From: Polytrichum commune | Taxonomy: Eukaryota > Streptophyta > Polytrichopsida > Polytrichales > Polytrichaceae | Length of the DNA: 64,000 nt | Assembly: GCA_950295325.1 (NCBI GenBank) | Contig: OX485804.1 | Span: 124,001 to 188,000 of the forward strand | Reading direction: 5' to 3' | Shown: one piece after another, positions 1 to 12,904 of the stretch | Numbering within the stretch: position 1 is the first letter of the stretch | How the letters are laid out: each line of letters begins with the position of its first letter | Translations under genes and position numbers: made by a program | The notes under the pieces: model-generated | Databases searched by the model: none | Told to the model about the DNA's origin: nothing | What the model saw: only the letters and a program-made list of their open reading frames with translations

Positions 1-143
1 CAGCTTTTGAAGTGGGGCCCCACCCAAAGAGAATGACATTCCGCTCTGACACTATTGGACGAGGAAACATCATATTTAATTTTAGAATATTTTTAGCTGG
101 TAAACCCTCCACCCTACGACAAGTATGAGAGAAGTGCACACCG

Positions 144-3071
144 CAGGCAAAGTAGGTTCGTCCATTTTCACTGAGAACCTTGATGATTTTCTCAATGCCT
201 TCTTCATCTCGTCTATTGCTTTCGCCAGTGCCTCGAGTCCCTGCACAGCTCCCCAACTGGCCTTCATGGTCATGCCAGTGTCTGCTTCAGTCAAGTCTTG
301 CAACATCATAACCTGAACCCTAAACCCTAAATGCCACGCATCCCTGATACATGCACAAAATGATAAAAGCTCTACTGATTGTTTGTTTATCGTTTGATAG
401 TAAGCTAAGAATTATCTCAATGAATTGATCTGCAATGGAAGAACAAAGATTCGCATGATTTAGGACAGTCGGCCTAAGTGCCCATCCTGTGACTTTCCCC
501 ACTTCCGGGGCTAGTGCGGTTGGTCCCGGAGGAGGCCTTGGCCTCATTAGCCAGCCGAGCCAGTAACAATGAAGTCAACACAAAAGGGTCCGCATACTTA
601 GATTTGGAGCTCGAAAAGGGAAGCCATGGCTAGTTGAAAACTAATTATACAACCTCCTTTGTGTTTGTTGAGGCACGCAATAACTGCTCGACAGTATCTA
701 CATCAGCCTTCCTCTCAAGCCGCTTCTGCAACTCTGAAAGTCCTTCATTGCCACCTGCGCTTTGTGCTAACGGTTTCGCCTCCAAGTCGGCTCGTAGTAT
801 CTGGTAAACACTCAACATAAGCTTTGGATAATTGAGATAACCCCACACATTGGCTTGGTGAAAAGGAGAATAACGGAATAGAATGGAATGGTATTAATCG
901 AAGCGCCTATGGAGGTCGGGTTGTGGATGTACTTATTTCAAGCTATTAATTGTCGCTGTAAGGCTTTCATACATCACTTCTGTTCTATGGCAAGACGATT
1001 GTGCATCTGAACGAACCCTTTGGGCCTTCTGCATGGCTTCGAGGTCCGCAGTTTGAGCTTTAGTCACCTGCTGCATCAACTGCCTAAACTCCTCTGCCTG
1101 AAAACATCAAACGGCCAGCCAGACACGTATCTTAAATCCACAACCACAACATTACACCACTTTCTATAAGTGAGGTTCTTGTCCTTCTAAAACCCTAAAA
1201 CAGCTCAAAATTTACCATTTCTTGTATCGGGGAAATATTCCTGTCAGACCTCTAGCGAAACATTTACCTGCGATGGCGGGAGACATATGAAATTGATGCG
1301 AATTCGCTGACCTGGAACCTTTTTGGGCTATGGAGAGGAGGTTTGAGAGCAAGGAACGTGGAGATTAACAAGAAGAATGATATCTTCTCCCCTCCCCTCC
1401 TTTTGTATAGCTCCCATTCAAGTTGCTCCTTGCCTCTAGTTTATATTTCAAGTTGGAGAGTTTCTCGATCTTATTCACATGGGACCACTTCTAGGTATTG
1501 TAACTTAAACCCATTCACATGGAGATGCAAAGCTTTGCACATGACACCTACCCACAGTAACCCACGCGATGTGAACACTCTGCTCAGCGGTTTCGTAATT
1601 TACAGTTTGGGCATGAGGCCAGTCTACATGTAGCTTTAAAATTTGGAATGAAGAAATTAAGGGTGAGCTCACTCACTTGGGCCTCAAGCTGCTTGATCTT
1701 CTCTGTCAGCTCCTGCGTACTGAAGCCACTGTCTCGCGCTTCTTTGGCTGTGAATTCCGCATCCAGCTCTTGGAGGTCGGCATCCAGCTGGTTCATTTGC
1801 GTGCTCACGTCATGCACTTGGGCTTCTAGAGAATGTGTCGTCTCCTCCAGCACGCTCACCCGATTGGGCAGGGGTCCCAGATTGCTTTCGATCATTTTCA
1901 ATCGCTCCTCCAGGAGACTCCACGACTTGGCTTGCTTGTCTGCCTCAGCTGCTTTGTCCGCCTGAGAAGCCGCCACTGCATTCTGGCTGCATAATCCACC
2001 TCTCCTTCCCGGATATTACATACATGTAGTAGCATTCCAACACCATGGACTAGTTTCGACCAGGAATTAATTGTTGACATGCGATAATGGTGAGGGCTCA
2101 AATTCACATAGCTCAAGCTTGCAAGTTTGGCGGGCCGAGGTAACATGCTTCAATGGACTCTTGTTTGAACATGTGCCTGAAATTGTGGAGCTTTGTTTCC
2201 TCGTTTTATAGGATTGATTTTCAGATTTCAATACAAACTTGAACTTGTAGTCATCGGACTTGAAATTTCTACAAGTCCAATTTCGGCCTTGAACTAAGAA
2301 AATCAAACCCAAAACAAGCAGGGACCAACCTTGGAGACAAAGCTCCACTGCCTTAATAGGCACATGTAAGGGCTCAATTTCTCTGATTTTGGGCCACTCA
2401 AGTTGCAAGCCTGAACTGGAGCTGAAGTTGTGTATGGCATCCCTGGTATGTGGTATTCGTACCAGAGCTTGAGTTCTTCTGTCATGCTCTGTACCAAATC
2501 CTCTGCCTTGTTCAGCCGCCCCTCTGCCTTGTCCATCCGCGAAACCTATAAAATGAAGAGCCAGATCACTATCAATCTCTACCCTAGAATTTGCCTATCT
2601 GTGCCAGGGTTGTTGCGATGGCATGCGCACAACAAGGTGCTTTATTTTGAGCAGGATGGAAATGTTCAAGTACAAACCGACGTCCCTTACTATAGCTTCG
2701 CCGGTAATTGCTTGCGAGACACATGGAACGGACGAAGTCTTGGACTTAGGCCACATGTAACTGTATGCATCACAAGTGGATAAAATCAAGGCTGCCTAAT
2801 TCATGAAGTCTCCGTGCGCATGGCAGATAGAACAAATGTAATGCAGAAGAAGAAGAGTTGGGCATAATTAAGGCATTCATACCTGTGAGGCGAGTCGGTT
2901 GCAGAGTTTGTGAAGAAGGGTTTGGAGCTTGTCCCAAGACATGGATTCGACCACATGTACTGTCTGCACCGAGAGCACATTTTTGATAATGTCCGCGTCT
3001 TTGTCCGCGCCAGTAGCGGGCGCTTTCTTGGGTGCCTCTGCTGCTGGTGGAGGTGCAGGAGGATCCGCCAT
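144..3071 (-). CDS. Multi-exon coiled-coil protein, 3' end beyond the window
   Basis: I read six exons on the minus strand: 2883-3071, 2463-2545, 1677-1986, 978-1097, 654-800 and about 144-312. All junctions keep phase (0, 2, 0, 0, 0) and use GT-AG signals. The start ATG at 3071 opens a Pro/Ala-rich leader (MADPPAPPPAAEAPKK), followed by long Leu/Glu/Lys/Gln-rich stretches typical of coiled coil, with no transmembrane segment or signal peptide. The donor at 978 (GAA|GTGATG) is weak, and the end of exon 6 could be 144 or about 182. Downstream exons lie left of position 1, so the total length is unknown. No enzymatic motif is visible. The general character (short exons, coiled coil, a segment reading LERKADVDTVEQLL) recalls large axonemal or basal-body coiled-coil proteins, but that is inference only. 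Confidence 0.6.
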
Positions 3072-4589
3072 GGCACCGCTTAATTATCTTGTCCTCCGGA
3101 TCAGCTGATGAGCTCCAGTGGTAGTGTGTGTTTGGTGCAAGAATTAGCTCGTAGAGCTAGTTGATGTGTAGCTGGGCGTCGAAGTGGCAGAAGTGGGGTG
3201 CAGACGGAGGATGGCCAGAAGTCCAGCTGCGAAGCGACAGAACAAGTCCGGTGGGATCTCAGGGAGGCCTCCAGCGACCGCATGCATCTCCTCCCCCGGA
3301 TGCATAACATGCTGCCGATCGTGTGAGTCTGATGTGCCTGCAACACCGCGGAGGAGGAGCAATTGTACAACACGAGCTGCGTTGCAAGCTGAGACATGAT
3401 AGCTAGGATGAGGAAGAATGACTAATCGAGAGGGACGGGTAACAGGTTTAACAGGTTTCTTGAGGGGCACTAGATAAGGAGAAAGACCCAAGGCTCTCCC
3501 ATTGCTTGTCGATGCATTTAACCATTAACCATGTGATCCACGATGGGGAGGAAGCGTCACTTGCATGTGAGCTTGAACTCATCTCATGTGGAGAATTGCT
3601 CATAGCAAGTAGGGAAATTGACTCTCAAATAGGTTGAGAGTCAACGCAACACTTTGATGTTTGAGAAATGGAAGGTATGTGCATTACCTACAAGAGAGCA
3701 ACCTTCTTTAAAAACACCTCTTCTTTTTTCAAATATCTTATAAACTTAAATTTGCACTTGAACCATGTAGCTAAGGGACTACTTCACTTTTGTTATGAGG
3801 TGGATTCAGTGTTTAATATCCTTTTGCTACATCCTTTTGACAATTCACCCATTTTTTGAAACCTTGTAGATGAGGAGGGCAATGGTTCTTTAATAAACTT
3901 AGCAATCCCATACAGATTGCAAAAGTCATTACTCTCATATGGCAAGGTTCATTGGTTTTCACAATTAAAAAAAAAGTTTTTGCATTAGCTAGCAGTATGT
4001 GTAACATGATTGTGAAGTGCCTCCTTAAGCATTTTGCTGGTTTTCTAGTGGCATGAACTTTGAAAGCCTTGTAGATGAGGAGGGTGATTAATTGGCAAAT
4101 TTGTTGAGTAAAAAGCAATCCCATACTTGTTGCGATTGATATAGCATGTTGACATCCTCAGACACTGCAAACTCCCCTCAACTACTGGAACATTTCAATG
4201 TGCCCCAAAGTGCAACAGGTCCAATATTGTACCTTTCCCACCTATTATTGTGGCTTACTATAATAATATTGACATGCCACAGTCAATTGAATTTTTCTTC
4301 ATCCACACCAATTTTTTAAGCCCACAATATTATATGTTTAAAATTAGGAATAAGAATCAATATTTTTAACAAAAATATGAATTGCCATGGGTTGTAAATA
4401 TATAATACTAATATAGTATCAGTATTATACCAAGGAGATCAATATTTAGTTAACATCTTGTCATTTCTATATTTGAATAAAACAAGCTTTATAAACCACC
4501 CTAATTTTCAACCCACACATGAAATAGAGTCGACCACAATTTCCATACTAACTTTCTGCGTGAAAGGTGTAGTTCCCACGAAGCCACTC
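3072..4589. other. Intergenic region between divergent genes
   Basis: This 1.5-kb gap separates the divergent coiled-coil gene (minus) and the 449-aa gene (plus), so both promoters should lie here. Positions 3072-3480 are GC-richer and probably belong to the 5' leader or promoter of the minus gene. The rest is AT-rich. The phrase CCTTGTAGATGAGGAGGG occurs near 3862 and again near 4071 with similar sequence following, which suggests an old duplication of about 208 bp. I see no convincing gene. Confidence 0.45.
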
Positions 4590-7560
4590 ATGGAGGCGAA
4601 GTCACTGCTGAAGAAGATCCAGAGACTAACAAAGAGAGAGGCGAGGGTTCTGTCTTCCATGGCCAAGAAAATGGCGGTGAGTCTGCGAGTGTCGGAACGA
4701 GCTTCTGTGCTGTTGAACAAAATTCCCACCATGAAAATGAAGAAGCTCTACTGGCTCGCCCAGAAGACGTTCCGAAGCAGCAGCAACAGCGAACAAAAAC
4801 AGCCTTGGAGCAATAGCAGCAGCAGCAGCAGACGACAAGGGCGAAGAGGTCGAAAAGGGAAAAATAAACGTAGGAGGCCTCCTAGGAAATTGGAGGAGCA
4901 AGAGGAAGAGGAAGAGGAAGAAGATGACATTAGCACATACAGCCACTCCGATGAGTTCATCGCGCACAACGCCGACATTCTGAAGAAGCTTCTCCTCCAA
5001 CAGCTAGAAGACGCCAAGTACTTGGAGAACAATGAAAAGCTTCTAGACAAGTTCCGAAGCTCGCCTACTTCTGAGTCCTCCACTCTCCTCACAGCCACGC
5101 CACTAGACCTCAGTGTATGTTTATTCATCTTATTGTAATAGCCAAAGTGGCTATCATCATCATAGATGTATTCCTATTACTTGGATAAATTGCGAAATTC
5201 GTCCTGAATTTAACTATTTATAGTATGTTGAACGATTTCATCATTTCTCAATTTCAAATTTGCAAAATAACCAAATATATATTTTTGAAGAAAAATCCTT
5301 ATTTTAATATTTGAGATTGGATTTTGCGAATTTTCGTCAAATTAACATACTTTATCAAAGTTGTAATATTTCCCTAACATACAAACTATGCAGTCACCCG
5401 CCCAATCACTTGCACAATGTCATCGTCCCTCCGTCAAAGTGTTGCTCAACCGACCATGGATCATTAAGATGCGCACGGCTGATGACCCAGGCAGTGCTCC
5501 CACACTCCAGTGCTATGCGGTCGATGATGAGGGTGACATGATGCAAGTGCACGGCCAAGGTGTCGTCCCCCCTCCTCCTCCACTTGGCTCTCATAACGTT
5601 CACCCCCTACAGCAATTGCCAGCCACCACGAATTCCCTTTGGAAACCTGTGCGCCAAACATTGCGGCTGCGCGAAATCCCGCCCACACCTCGTTGCCCAA
5701 AACACATGCACCTGCAAAAACCCACACGCTACGAGCTTGTGCGGGAGACGCTCCTCCAAGCCACCATCCTCACCTCCCATGCAGACATCGGCCTTGGATT
5801 GGTAGGAATCGACTTTTGTTTGTTTGTTTGTTTCATACCACTCCTTAGGAGCAGTTTGATACACTGGATCTCAAGGGCCCGTCATCAATGAAATTTAAAT
5901 TCTCTCAACGGTAAGAATGTTGAGAGTCCCATGCCACTTCACTTTACACTAGAGCTCAAGGGCTAAAAAGGACCAAGAAAGTTTGAGTGGATAAACATGA
6001 AGACCTACATGGCATGCAATTGGTAATGTTTGATGGTTGACAAGATCTTACATCAAGCCCACCTTTTGGAGGTGGGTTTAACAAAAATATCAAGAGATCA
6101 TGACACTTCATAGTCTCATAGCTCTTCAATTACAATAACTTATTGTGTGGAAGGAACCACATCAACAAGATGGTAGTGAAATTATAGCATTTAGTTGAGA
6201 AATTGGTCACATATACTTTACATCACACATGAAGGTATATGACCACAAAAAATTGAAATTGAAATTGAATTTTTCCATGATGCAACCTTTGGATGAGTTT
6301 CAAGGGTCTTCACAATTTTATGGTCAAAACCCTTGGCCATAGTGTAAAGTGCCCATCATGTAGCAAGAGAGAGGATTCTACATGTATTGGAGGATAATTA
6401 TGGACCATAGTTTCATGGCAACCACATAACTTCAATATGGTTAAAGAAAAATTAAATCAAAAAAATAAAATCTGAAAACATGATTTAGAAAGTTCAACCC
6501 CATAGTTGTATCATCGGAGACCCTAAATTAGTCCCTATGGACATTTAGTGGGGATGAATCAATCTTAAACTCATTACGGTTAAGTTTATAGTGGACCTCC
6601 TAACATGGCAACCGTGAATCCTAAGCCATTTTTTCAGGCCAAGGATTTGAGGTAGCCATATAAATTGAAGGTGAAAATGTTGGAACCCTTCAAAGTTGAA
6701 TTTGTTAATTTAACATACTTATTTGCCGCTTACATTAACTGAGGAGAATATGCATTGGTTTAATGAGGTAAAGTTGGGATGAATCAACTATAAACCTGTA
6801 AGGGCTGGGTTTTTGTTGAACCCCCTAAGATAGCTGCCACAAATCTTTGGACATATTTTAATGCATGATATCATATAGGTCTATTAAATATACTCCACGC
6901 ATGGACCTTCTTACCTAGGTAAACTTACCCCAAAATATGAAGATGGTACATACCAAATAATGACTCAGGTATACAAACACCCAGCTCTCATTTCATGATA
7001 CCCCCAAGTATGGATATTTGCATGTATTGCATTACAACCCGACACCGGTTGTCAAGTAGGTTTAAATTATGATACCAATAATATTTACTGATATCATGTA
7101 ATGCATTCAAATAATATATATGACCCATCCAACATTGGTGCAGACGCCTGAATCACATCAATCCACTACACTTTCCCTGGCTGGGTCATCCATCGAGGCA
7201 CCCGGATCTTCCCCTGAACCAGCGACTGAGGACACAGTTCAAGATGCGAAGTCAGAGAATACAAGTCACACAGAGCATGAGTCGGGTAGCAGCAGCGGGG
7301 AAGATCATGAAGGGAGGCATGAAGATGAGGATTCAGGTGAGGACGAGAAGAGGGAGGAGGAGAAAAAGCAATTGGAGAGGGGGTGGAGGAAGCTGCGGGA
7401 GAGGAGGCGCTCCCTCATGCAGATGGAGCAAAACATGCAAAACACTCATACTGAGAAGCAACGTCAGATGCGCAATGCCTTGACCTACGCCAACAACCAG
7501 GCCGCCTTGACCAGCGCCAATGCTGTGCGCTATGGAACGGGCATGACTGTGTTTAGATAA
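4590..7560 (+). CDS. Uncharacterised nuclear-like basic/acidic protein, 449 aa, three exons
   Basis: Exons are 4590-5114, 5394-5801 and 7144-7560 (stop TAA at 7558). Both introns are phase 0 with good signals (GTATGT...GCAG and GTAGGA...GCAG). The start is the first in-frame ATG. Upstream the frame stays open to a TTG at 4458, but no earlier ATG is present. Residues 1-60 are Lys/Arg-rich and helical. Residues about 74-80 are a serine run, 81-100 a strongly basic stretch that looks like a nuclear localisation signal, and 102-113 an acidic run. Exon 2 is Pro/His-rich and ends in a helical segment (TRYELVRETLLQ). Exon 3 is acidic and serine-rich, then becomes a charged coiled coil (KREEEKKQLERGWRKLRER). 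I do not recognise the family. The charge layout suggests a nuclear or nucleic-acid-associated protein. Confidence 0.65.
5802..7143 (+). other. Long second intron of the 449-aa gene
   Basis: This 1342-nt stretch is bounded by GTAGGA at the donor and TTGGTGCAG at the acceptor. It is AT-rich and lacks any open frame of note. I see no inserted transposon with recognisable ends. Confidence 0.55.
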
Positions 7561-8785
7561 TTACTTAAGGTAAGGTAGAAAGCACCTCTGATGGACACTT
7601 TGAGCACTTTACATCCTTTCATGTTCAATCAGAAATTGATCGCGAAAATCATAAAATTTCCACATCTCACGAGTTCTCTTTCTAAAAAGACTTCATATGA
7701 GGACCTACTAAATTCAGCTTAAATGTGGTGCATCTAGAGCACCTTGGTAGAAATATGCAAGCACAAATCCCTACATATTCAGGCTGACTCTTTGTGAGGG
7801 TTGAGTAATGTTTTGTTCAGCACATACATAAGGAAGCTAAATTTAAGGCATTTGAGTTAATGAATTCGACATCATGTGATTTACATGATGATTTGTGAAA
7901 GTCGAATTTTGTTTTCATAAGTCCCCTCAAAACAAATAGCGTGGAGCATTGACTACTGTCTTTCTCCATAAATAAATGAGTCACGTAATTTGTCCTTAGT
8001 ATTATTAGTAATCATTTTGAAGTACATAGCTGCCCACTTTGGAACATGAAATAGTTGTCATATTTAGGTCAGTAGCAGTGAATGTGTTATCGATTGAGAG
8101 ACATGCTCATTACATACTTTTGTTAGAATGCGACTGAACTCAAGTGATTTGAGTTAACTAAACTACCAAATTATGTCAGAATTGTGAATATGTGCAGCAA
8201 GGACTAGAGCATGACAATATTTTACTCACTCGTTCTGCCTAAGAGGATCAGAATGCCACTCATCCTGCACATATGGGGATGTTGTAACTTCAAGACAATG
8301 CGTCCAGTGAGGTATATTTATTTCCAAAGTCTGGATCGTCATGTATATTCAGCAACAGTAAATGCATACTTGTGTTGGATTACAAGAGCATCTCATTCTA
8401 TAGTGTTAACAGTAACAAGTAGGAAGGAAAAGCACACCATTAATGTCCCTTTCACTAAATACTCATTAGCAATGAATTTAGACGTACACAACTTCTGAGA
8501 GACATACCTCAATTAGCATTGTTTCCTCCCCAAAGATATAGTGGACAATATGGATGGTCCTAAATGAGATGCATTCAAAACTGCCCTAATAATCCTCCAC
8601 TGGGTCGTGGCAAGGGGATACTATTTGGCAGTGCATTGAAATCAGATTCTCTAGAAATTGTCACTCTAAGTCTTCGAGTTCATGCCCGGCTTCAATTAGC
8701 TAAGCGATTTGAAATGAAAAAAATACAAAATCATGTGAATCTAGTACAATAAATTTTTGAAGTATTAAAAAAAAGAACCTGTTAC
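7561..8785. other. Intergenic region between convergent genes
   Basis: The region holds the 3' flanks of the 449-aa gene (plus) and the SET-domain gene (minus), which converge here. It is AT-rich. Short open frames at 8211-8498 and 8564-8752 show no protein-like composition, and I see no repeat or RNA gene. Confidence 0.4.
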
Positions 8786-11700
8786 TCATGATAGATTGAA
8801 AGATTGATAACCTCCACCCTCTGCACGGGGTCGCAACCATGCACCTACAGAACGGAGCACACGAAGTTCTCCTGCAAGTACAGCCCTTGCCATGCCAGTC
8901 CGCTCACTTCGAATCCGCGGTTTGTCACATGCCCTCTCTGCTTTCTGCCATAACAACAATACTGTGTAAATATTGAGATATATTTATGAGCTCTATTGAA
9001 TTGATCTGAAGGAAAAAGTTGCATTCTTATGAAGCAAAACCGGAATGGAACACTTCAAGTAGCAGGAAACACTCTTAATATATTGAAAAAACAACAATTA
9101 AAATGACATACCGACAAAGCAAGAGAATGGGATTCTTGGCACAAGTCCACTTGGTTCAGAAGCAGTTTCAGAGCTCGCGCCTCCTTTCCATCCTTCAAAG
9201 GACGGTGCGCAAGTTTGGTTTTCCTCCTCTTTGCATCTTCAGCTAATATTTCTAATTCTGCACCCCACTAATACTCAGCATCACAGATTTATGCCCTAGT
9301 TGCCATACCCGTCACAGCACTGAAGTAGCCAATGTATTGGTTTTTCTCTCGCACAACATTTATGCATGGTAATCAGGGGCTTGGGAGCAGTGCAATATAC
9401 CTCTTAAGGTGTTGATTGAGGCAACTCGAGCAAATGCACGTAATGTGCGGGGAATGCCCTTCCCCTTAGCTGCTGGAGATGACACCTCCCTGAAGTGCAA
9501 CATGGATATATCAGAATAGAAGTTGGCACAACGAAAGCATTCCAGTTGGCCTGGAGTCACAAATATCCATGACATCCAACTTCCAGACTTTATACCAAAT
9601 CATACAAATGTGGCTTGGGAAAAAGTGATCTGCTTCAATTGAATATCTAAGATATAAACAAAGATCCCTATGTCCAGCAGATAGAGGTTTGAAACAAACC
9701 TGAGACTAAACCAGGTACCACCACTGTCGGAACCATTTGGGTGTCTGTCGGTTTCTATGTCATGCTTATGCAAAAGGTCTAGCTTCTCTGCTCGCAGCGG
9801 ATCCCCACTTGGAATATTCATCCAAAAGTCAACCTGGTTGCCCCCACACTAAGCTTAGTCATTGATGCACACTCAACAAGACTGCTTCAAGCCCTTCATA
9901 TTAGAAGCTTGCCTCTTCATTATACAAGCCATGGATATTCGATGAACGTCAAAGAGAAATTCTGATACTAACCTCATCATGCGGGTTAAGTGGAAGTGTG
10001 AAACCAAAGTCGAGGGCCAGGGAGGAATTTGGAAGAGTTCCATAAGTGATTACCATCTGCACACACAAATTTCTATCCTCAGGATACCCTTAAAAGGCGC
10101 TGCTACGCCCACAGCGAACAATAATTCAATAGTACATGTATCTCTATACCCTATTATTCACCATTTAAGGAACAATCACCACCAAGGTTCTGCCTTGTGA
10201 CCACAGAACTAGTCCATCACTGAATCTTGTTAAAGACTGTCTGATAGTAGATATATAAAAAGCTAGTCAGCTACTAGGATTTAGATGTACTTTGAAATTC
10301 TACATGTGGACCATCGTAAAATTCAGAGACCTGGGAGCCCTGGTTGTAGTCTCTGTCTGCTATAACCTGTAACATAGAAAACACCACAACTGTCAACTTG
10401 CTTTCTGCATAATGTGTGGAACTGAACTCAACCAGACTCTGTTGACATAGTACCCAGGTGTCCAGTGTTTCTGCTTGTAAAATGTCATTCAGAAGCTACC
10501 TTTTCAGCAGGATGACGCATTTTATTTTCTGGTTTAGCTACACGACTGAGGGCACTTTGATAGCAAGGGTGAGAATCCATAGACTTAGCAGAACTAGGTA
10601 CTTTACTAGAAAGTAAAAGAAAAATCATGAATGAACAGGAAGATGGTAGGGGAAACCTCAGCAAACCCTTCATCTTCGTAGTATGATAGCAGAGCACGTG
10701 AATATGAGTCATGGTTAAAAAAGTCCACAAATGGTACCTTCCACAAAACAGGGCAAACTTTCAGGTCTCACCAGCCTCTGCAAGCACGAGTATCAGACAT
10801 GTTCGCTACTATAAGCCATAACTATTGAAGGTTCATTAGTGTTTTTAGGGATGCCCACCATTGCGATTGATCCGAGTGCCTCCACACCCCAAGAACGTGA
10901 ACATGCTACAAAAACAAAGACCCCTAACATGTCAGTTAGAGTATTGAGTAGGTTTGCAGTCTCTACAATCTCAATATTAGCCAAAAAGCTAAAATATTGC
11001 CTAAGATTGACACTTTTTCATTCAGTTATATACAACCGCAGAGGGAAGGATACAGCACAAACCAGTGCAGTACGCATGCATGAAAGCTTCCAAGGTGACA
11101 CTGCCCTCAAATAATTCTGGGAACTTCTCGACAACCTACAAATAGCCACATCGCAAATTTAGTGAATGACAAAAACAAATCAAAAGCCATAAAATCAATT
11201 TGCAGCTGATTAGTAATGCCACAGGATTGACAATTCTCATTTTCAGCAGTTGGGATCATTACTGGTTGAATGGTCTCAAACTGGGATTTGAGTAATAACT
11301 TGCGATGCAACGTTTGTTCATATACACCACTTTGGCGTAGTAACTCCAGCTCCTCGTCCCTCCAAAAGACCTGGAAACCCACTCGCATTGGATTCCACAT
11401 CCATTAACAATGATGCCATGTTAGAAAACTACTTCGAATGTTCTCTCTATCCATAACCTCAATCCTAAAACAACAATGCTGCAATATTTCCTATCATCAT
11501 GTGTATCGATTCTACCATCTCAAGCTTCCAAACGGATGAATGCTGCTGCGAAACTAAAACTTCAGCAATCAAAGTGGTAGAATTAGGCATACAGTGCTGT
11601 GGAGCCCTTGCAACGGAGGCAGGCATCTAATGTAGGGTGCCCATGGCGATGCCTGCATTCAGAGAGGTGTATTCATTGTAGCAACATTTCTCAATTTTAG

Positions 11701-12904
11701 TGACCAACACACAATAAGCTAACAACAGATCACAACACTGTATTTCACCAATATTGGATAAATTGATAGTGGCAATACCCCCATGGACACTACTGTAATA
11801 AACTTCTGTATGTCAAAAGATGTAGCAGACACTGCTATAATTGCTGTTTAGGTCAGAATGGGATGAAGAAAGTGAGGAGAAAGTGCCTTGCCAGCGTGTT
11901 GGTGTAAGAGTAGAAAGAGGGCGAGGCGACTCCATTCGTTCACATCTTCCGGAAGGCTTTCGCTAAGAGCTCTGGGTAATCTGTCCGGTGTAATCATCTG
12001 CACCCAGTACTAATTAAGTGACTGTTCTCCTGCACATAGAGCAAAACTCGAAACATGCACGTGGATTTTGGCTAAACATGTTACAACCAAAATCTTTTCA
12101 GTGGAGAAATTGCACGTAACTCAACTCACTTACGAGATCTCGTGTGACACGCAGTACTCGCTCTCCACTCTTGATGGGGCGCACCGTAAACAGAGCCCTG
12201 TGCATTCAAATGGGCAAAGCAAATTTACCAGGACGAACCAACTTCGGATTACTAAGAGACCTGATAAATACAAAGTGATGGTTATGGAAAAGAGACAGTA
12301 AAGGACCGGATGGAAAATGGTATCACATAGAATTTATAGGAACATAATGAATGGACATAGTCAGTCCCCAAGGATGACAAACCCAGAATCGCAATCCCCA
12401 AGAATATGTAGGATGAAGGACTGACTGACTGATTGACTGGATGCAGCTGAGAGGGTAATCGTGAGCAATTTCTCTTAATAACCCACTTCAAGATTGGGAA
12501 TCTAAATTAGGGATGTTGAGACACCCGACCTGCCTTCACTGGAGTGGCCGACAGTAAGAGATGTATGTACATCAGTTTCCCCTCGTGCCTGTAACCAAGA
12601 GACGAGCGAAGACATCTCCGTATGGGCGCCCACACCTTGTCCCTGTATTGAATCACAACAAAAATAAACAAGACTGCCAAAATTGATGGAGATATACACT
12701 TGGCAGGATTCTTGACGAGGTTGAAGATAGATATATTTCCTTTTAAGGAATGAGTTAAATTCCACTCAGTGCTTCTTTATGGTTCTATGTTGTGATTCTT
12801 ACTAAGCATGCCCAGAACCTGCACCCGCCGACATTGCCTGTGGTGCGCAAGAGACGCATGGAGCTGCCGACCACGACCTTGCAGCTGCTGCAGAGCTCCC
12901 GCAT
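8786..12904 (-). CDS. SET-domain protein methyltransferase, Rubisco-LSMT/SETD3-like, 15 exons
   Basis: Exons (minus): 12803-12904, 12530-12642, 12134-12197, 11887-11997, 11593-11652, 11263-11370, 11063-11135, 10859-10905, 10657-10737, 10331-10366, 9973-10056, 9700-9833, about 9401-9579, 9112-9257, 8786-8944. Phases agree throughout, giving about 498 aa. Exon 1 (34 aa: Arg, Ser and small hydrophobics) looks like an organelle transit peptide. The split SET domain spans about residues 65-270: SSEGRALFTVRPIKSGERVL, then WAPYIRCLP, VFWRDEELELL, VPFVDFFNHD (NH at about 234-235) and MVITYGTLPNS (Tyr about 270). The Rubisco-LSMT substrate-binding-type C-domain follows (PLRAEKLDLLHKHD, RTLRAFARVAS, RPLKDGKEARALKLLLNQVD, AGELRVLRSVGAWL). 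The family methylates lysine or histidine side chains using S-adenosylmethionine. The actual substrate cannot be read from sequence. The start of exon 13 is uncertain (9579 or 9550 with a different exon 12 donor). All residues expected for an intact enzyme appear present. Confidence 0.88.

Noticed and set aside
2303-2462. Longer version of exon 2 of the coiled-coil gene, ending at a CCAAG|GTTGGT donor
   Set aside because: It would leave phase 0, but exon 3 needs phase 2. The earlier donor CTCTG|GTACGA fits.
4458-4589. N-terminal extension of the 449-aa protein
   Set aside because: The open frame starts with TTG and has no ATG; the composition changes to non-coding-like.
10485-10656. Open minus-strand frame (SSAKSMDSHPCYQSALSRV) between SET-gene exons 9 and 10
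   Set aside because: Homologous proteins join FAE directly to the VIADRDY segment, and this joining is in phase here without the extra piece. I treat the segment as intron.
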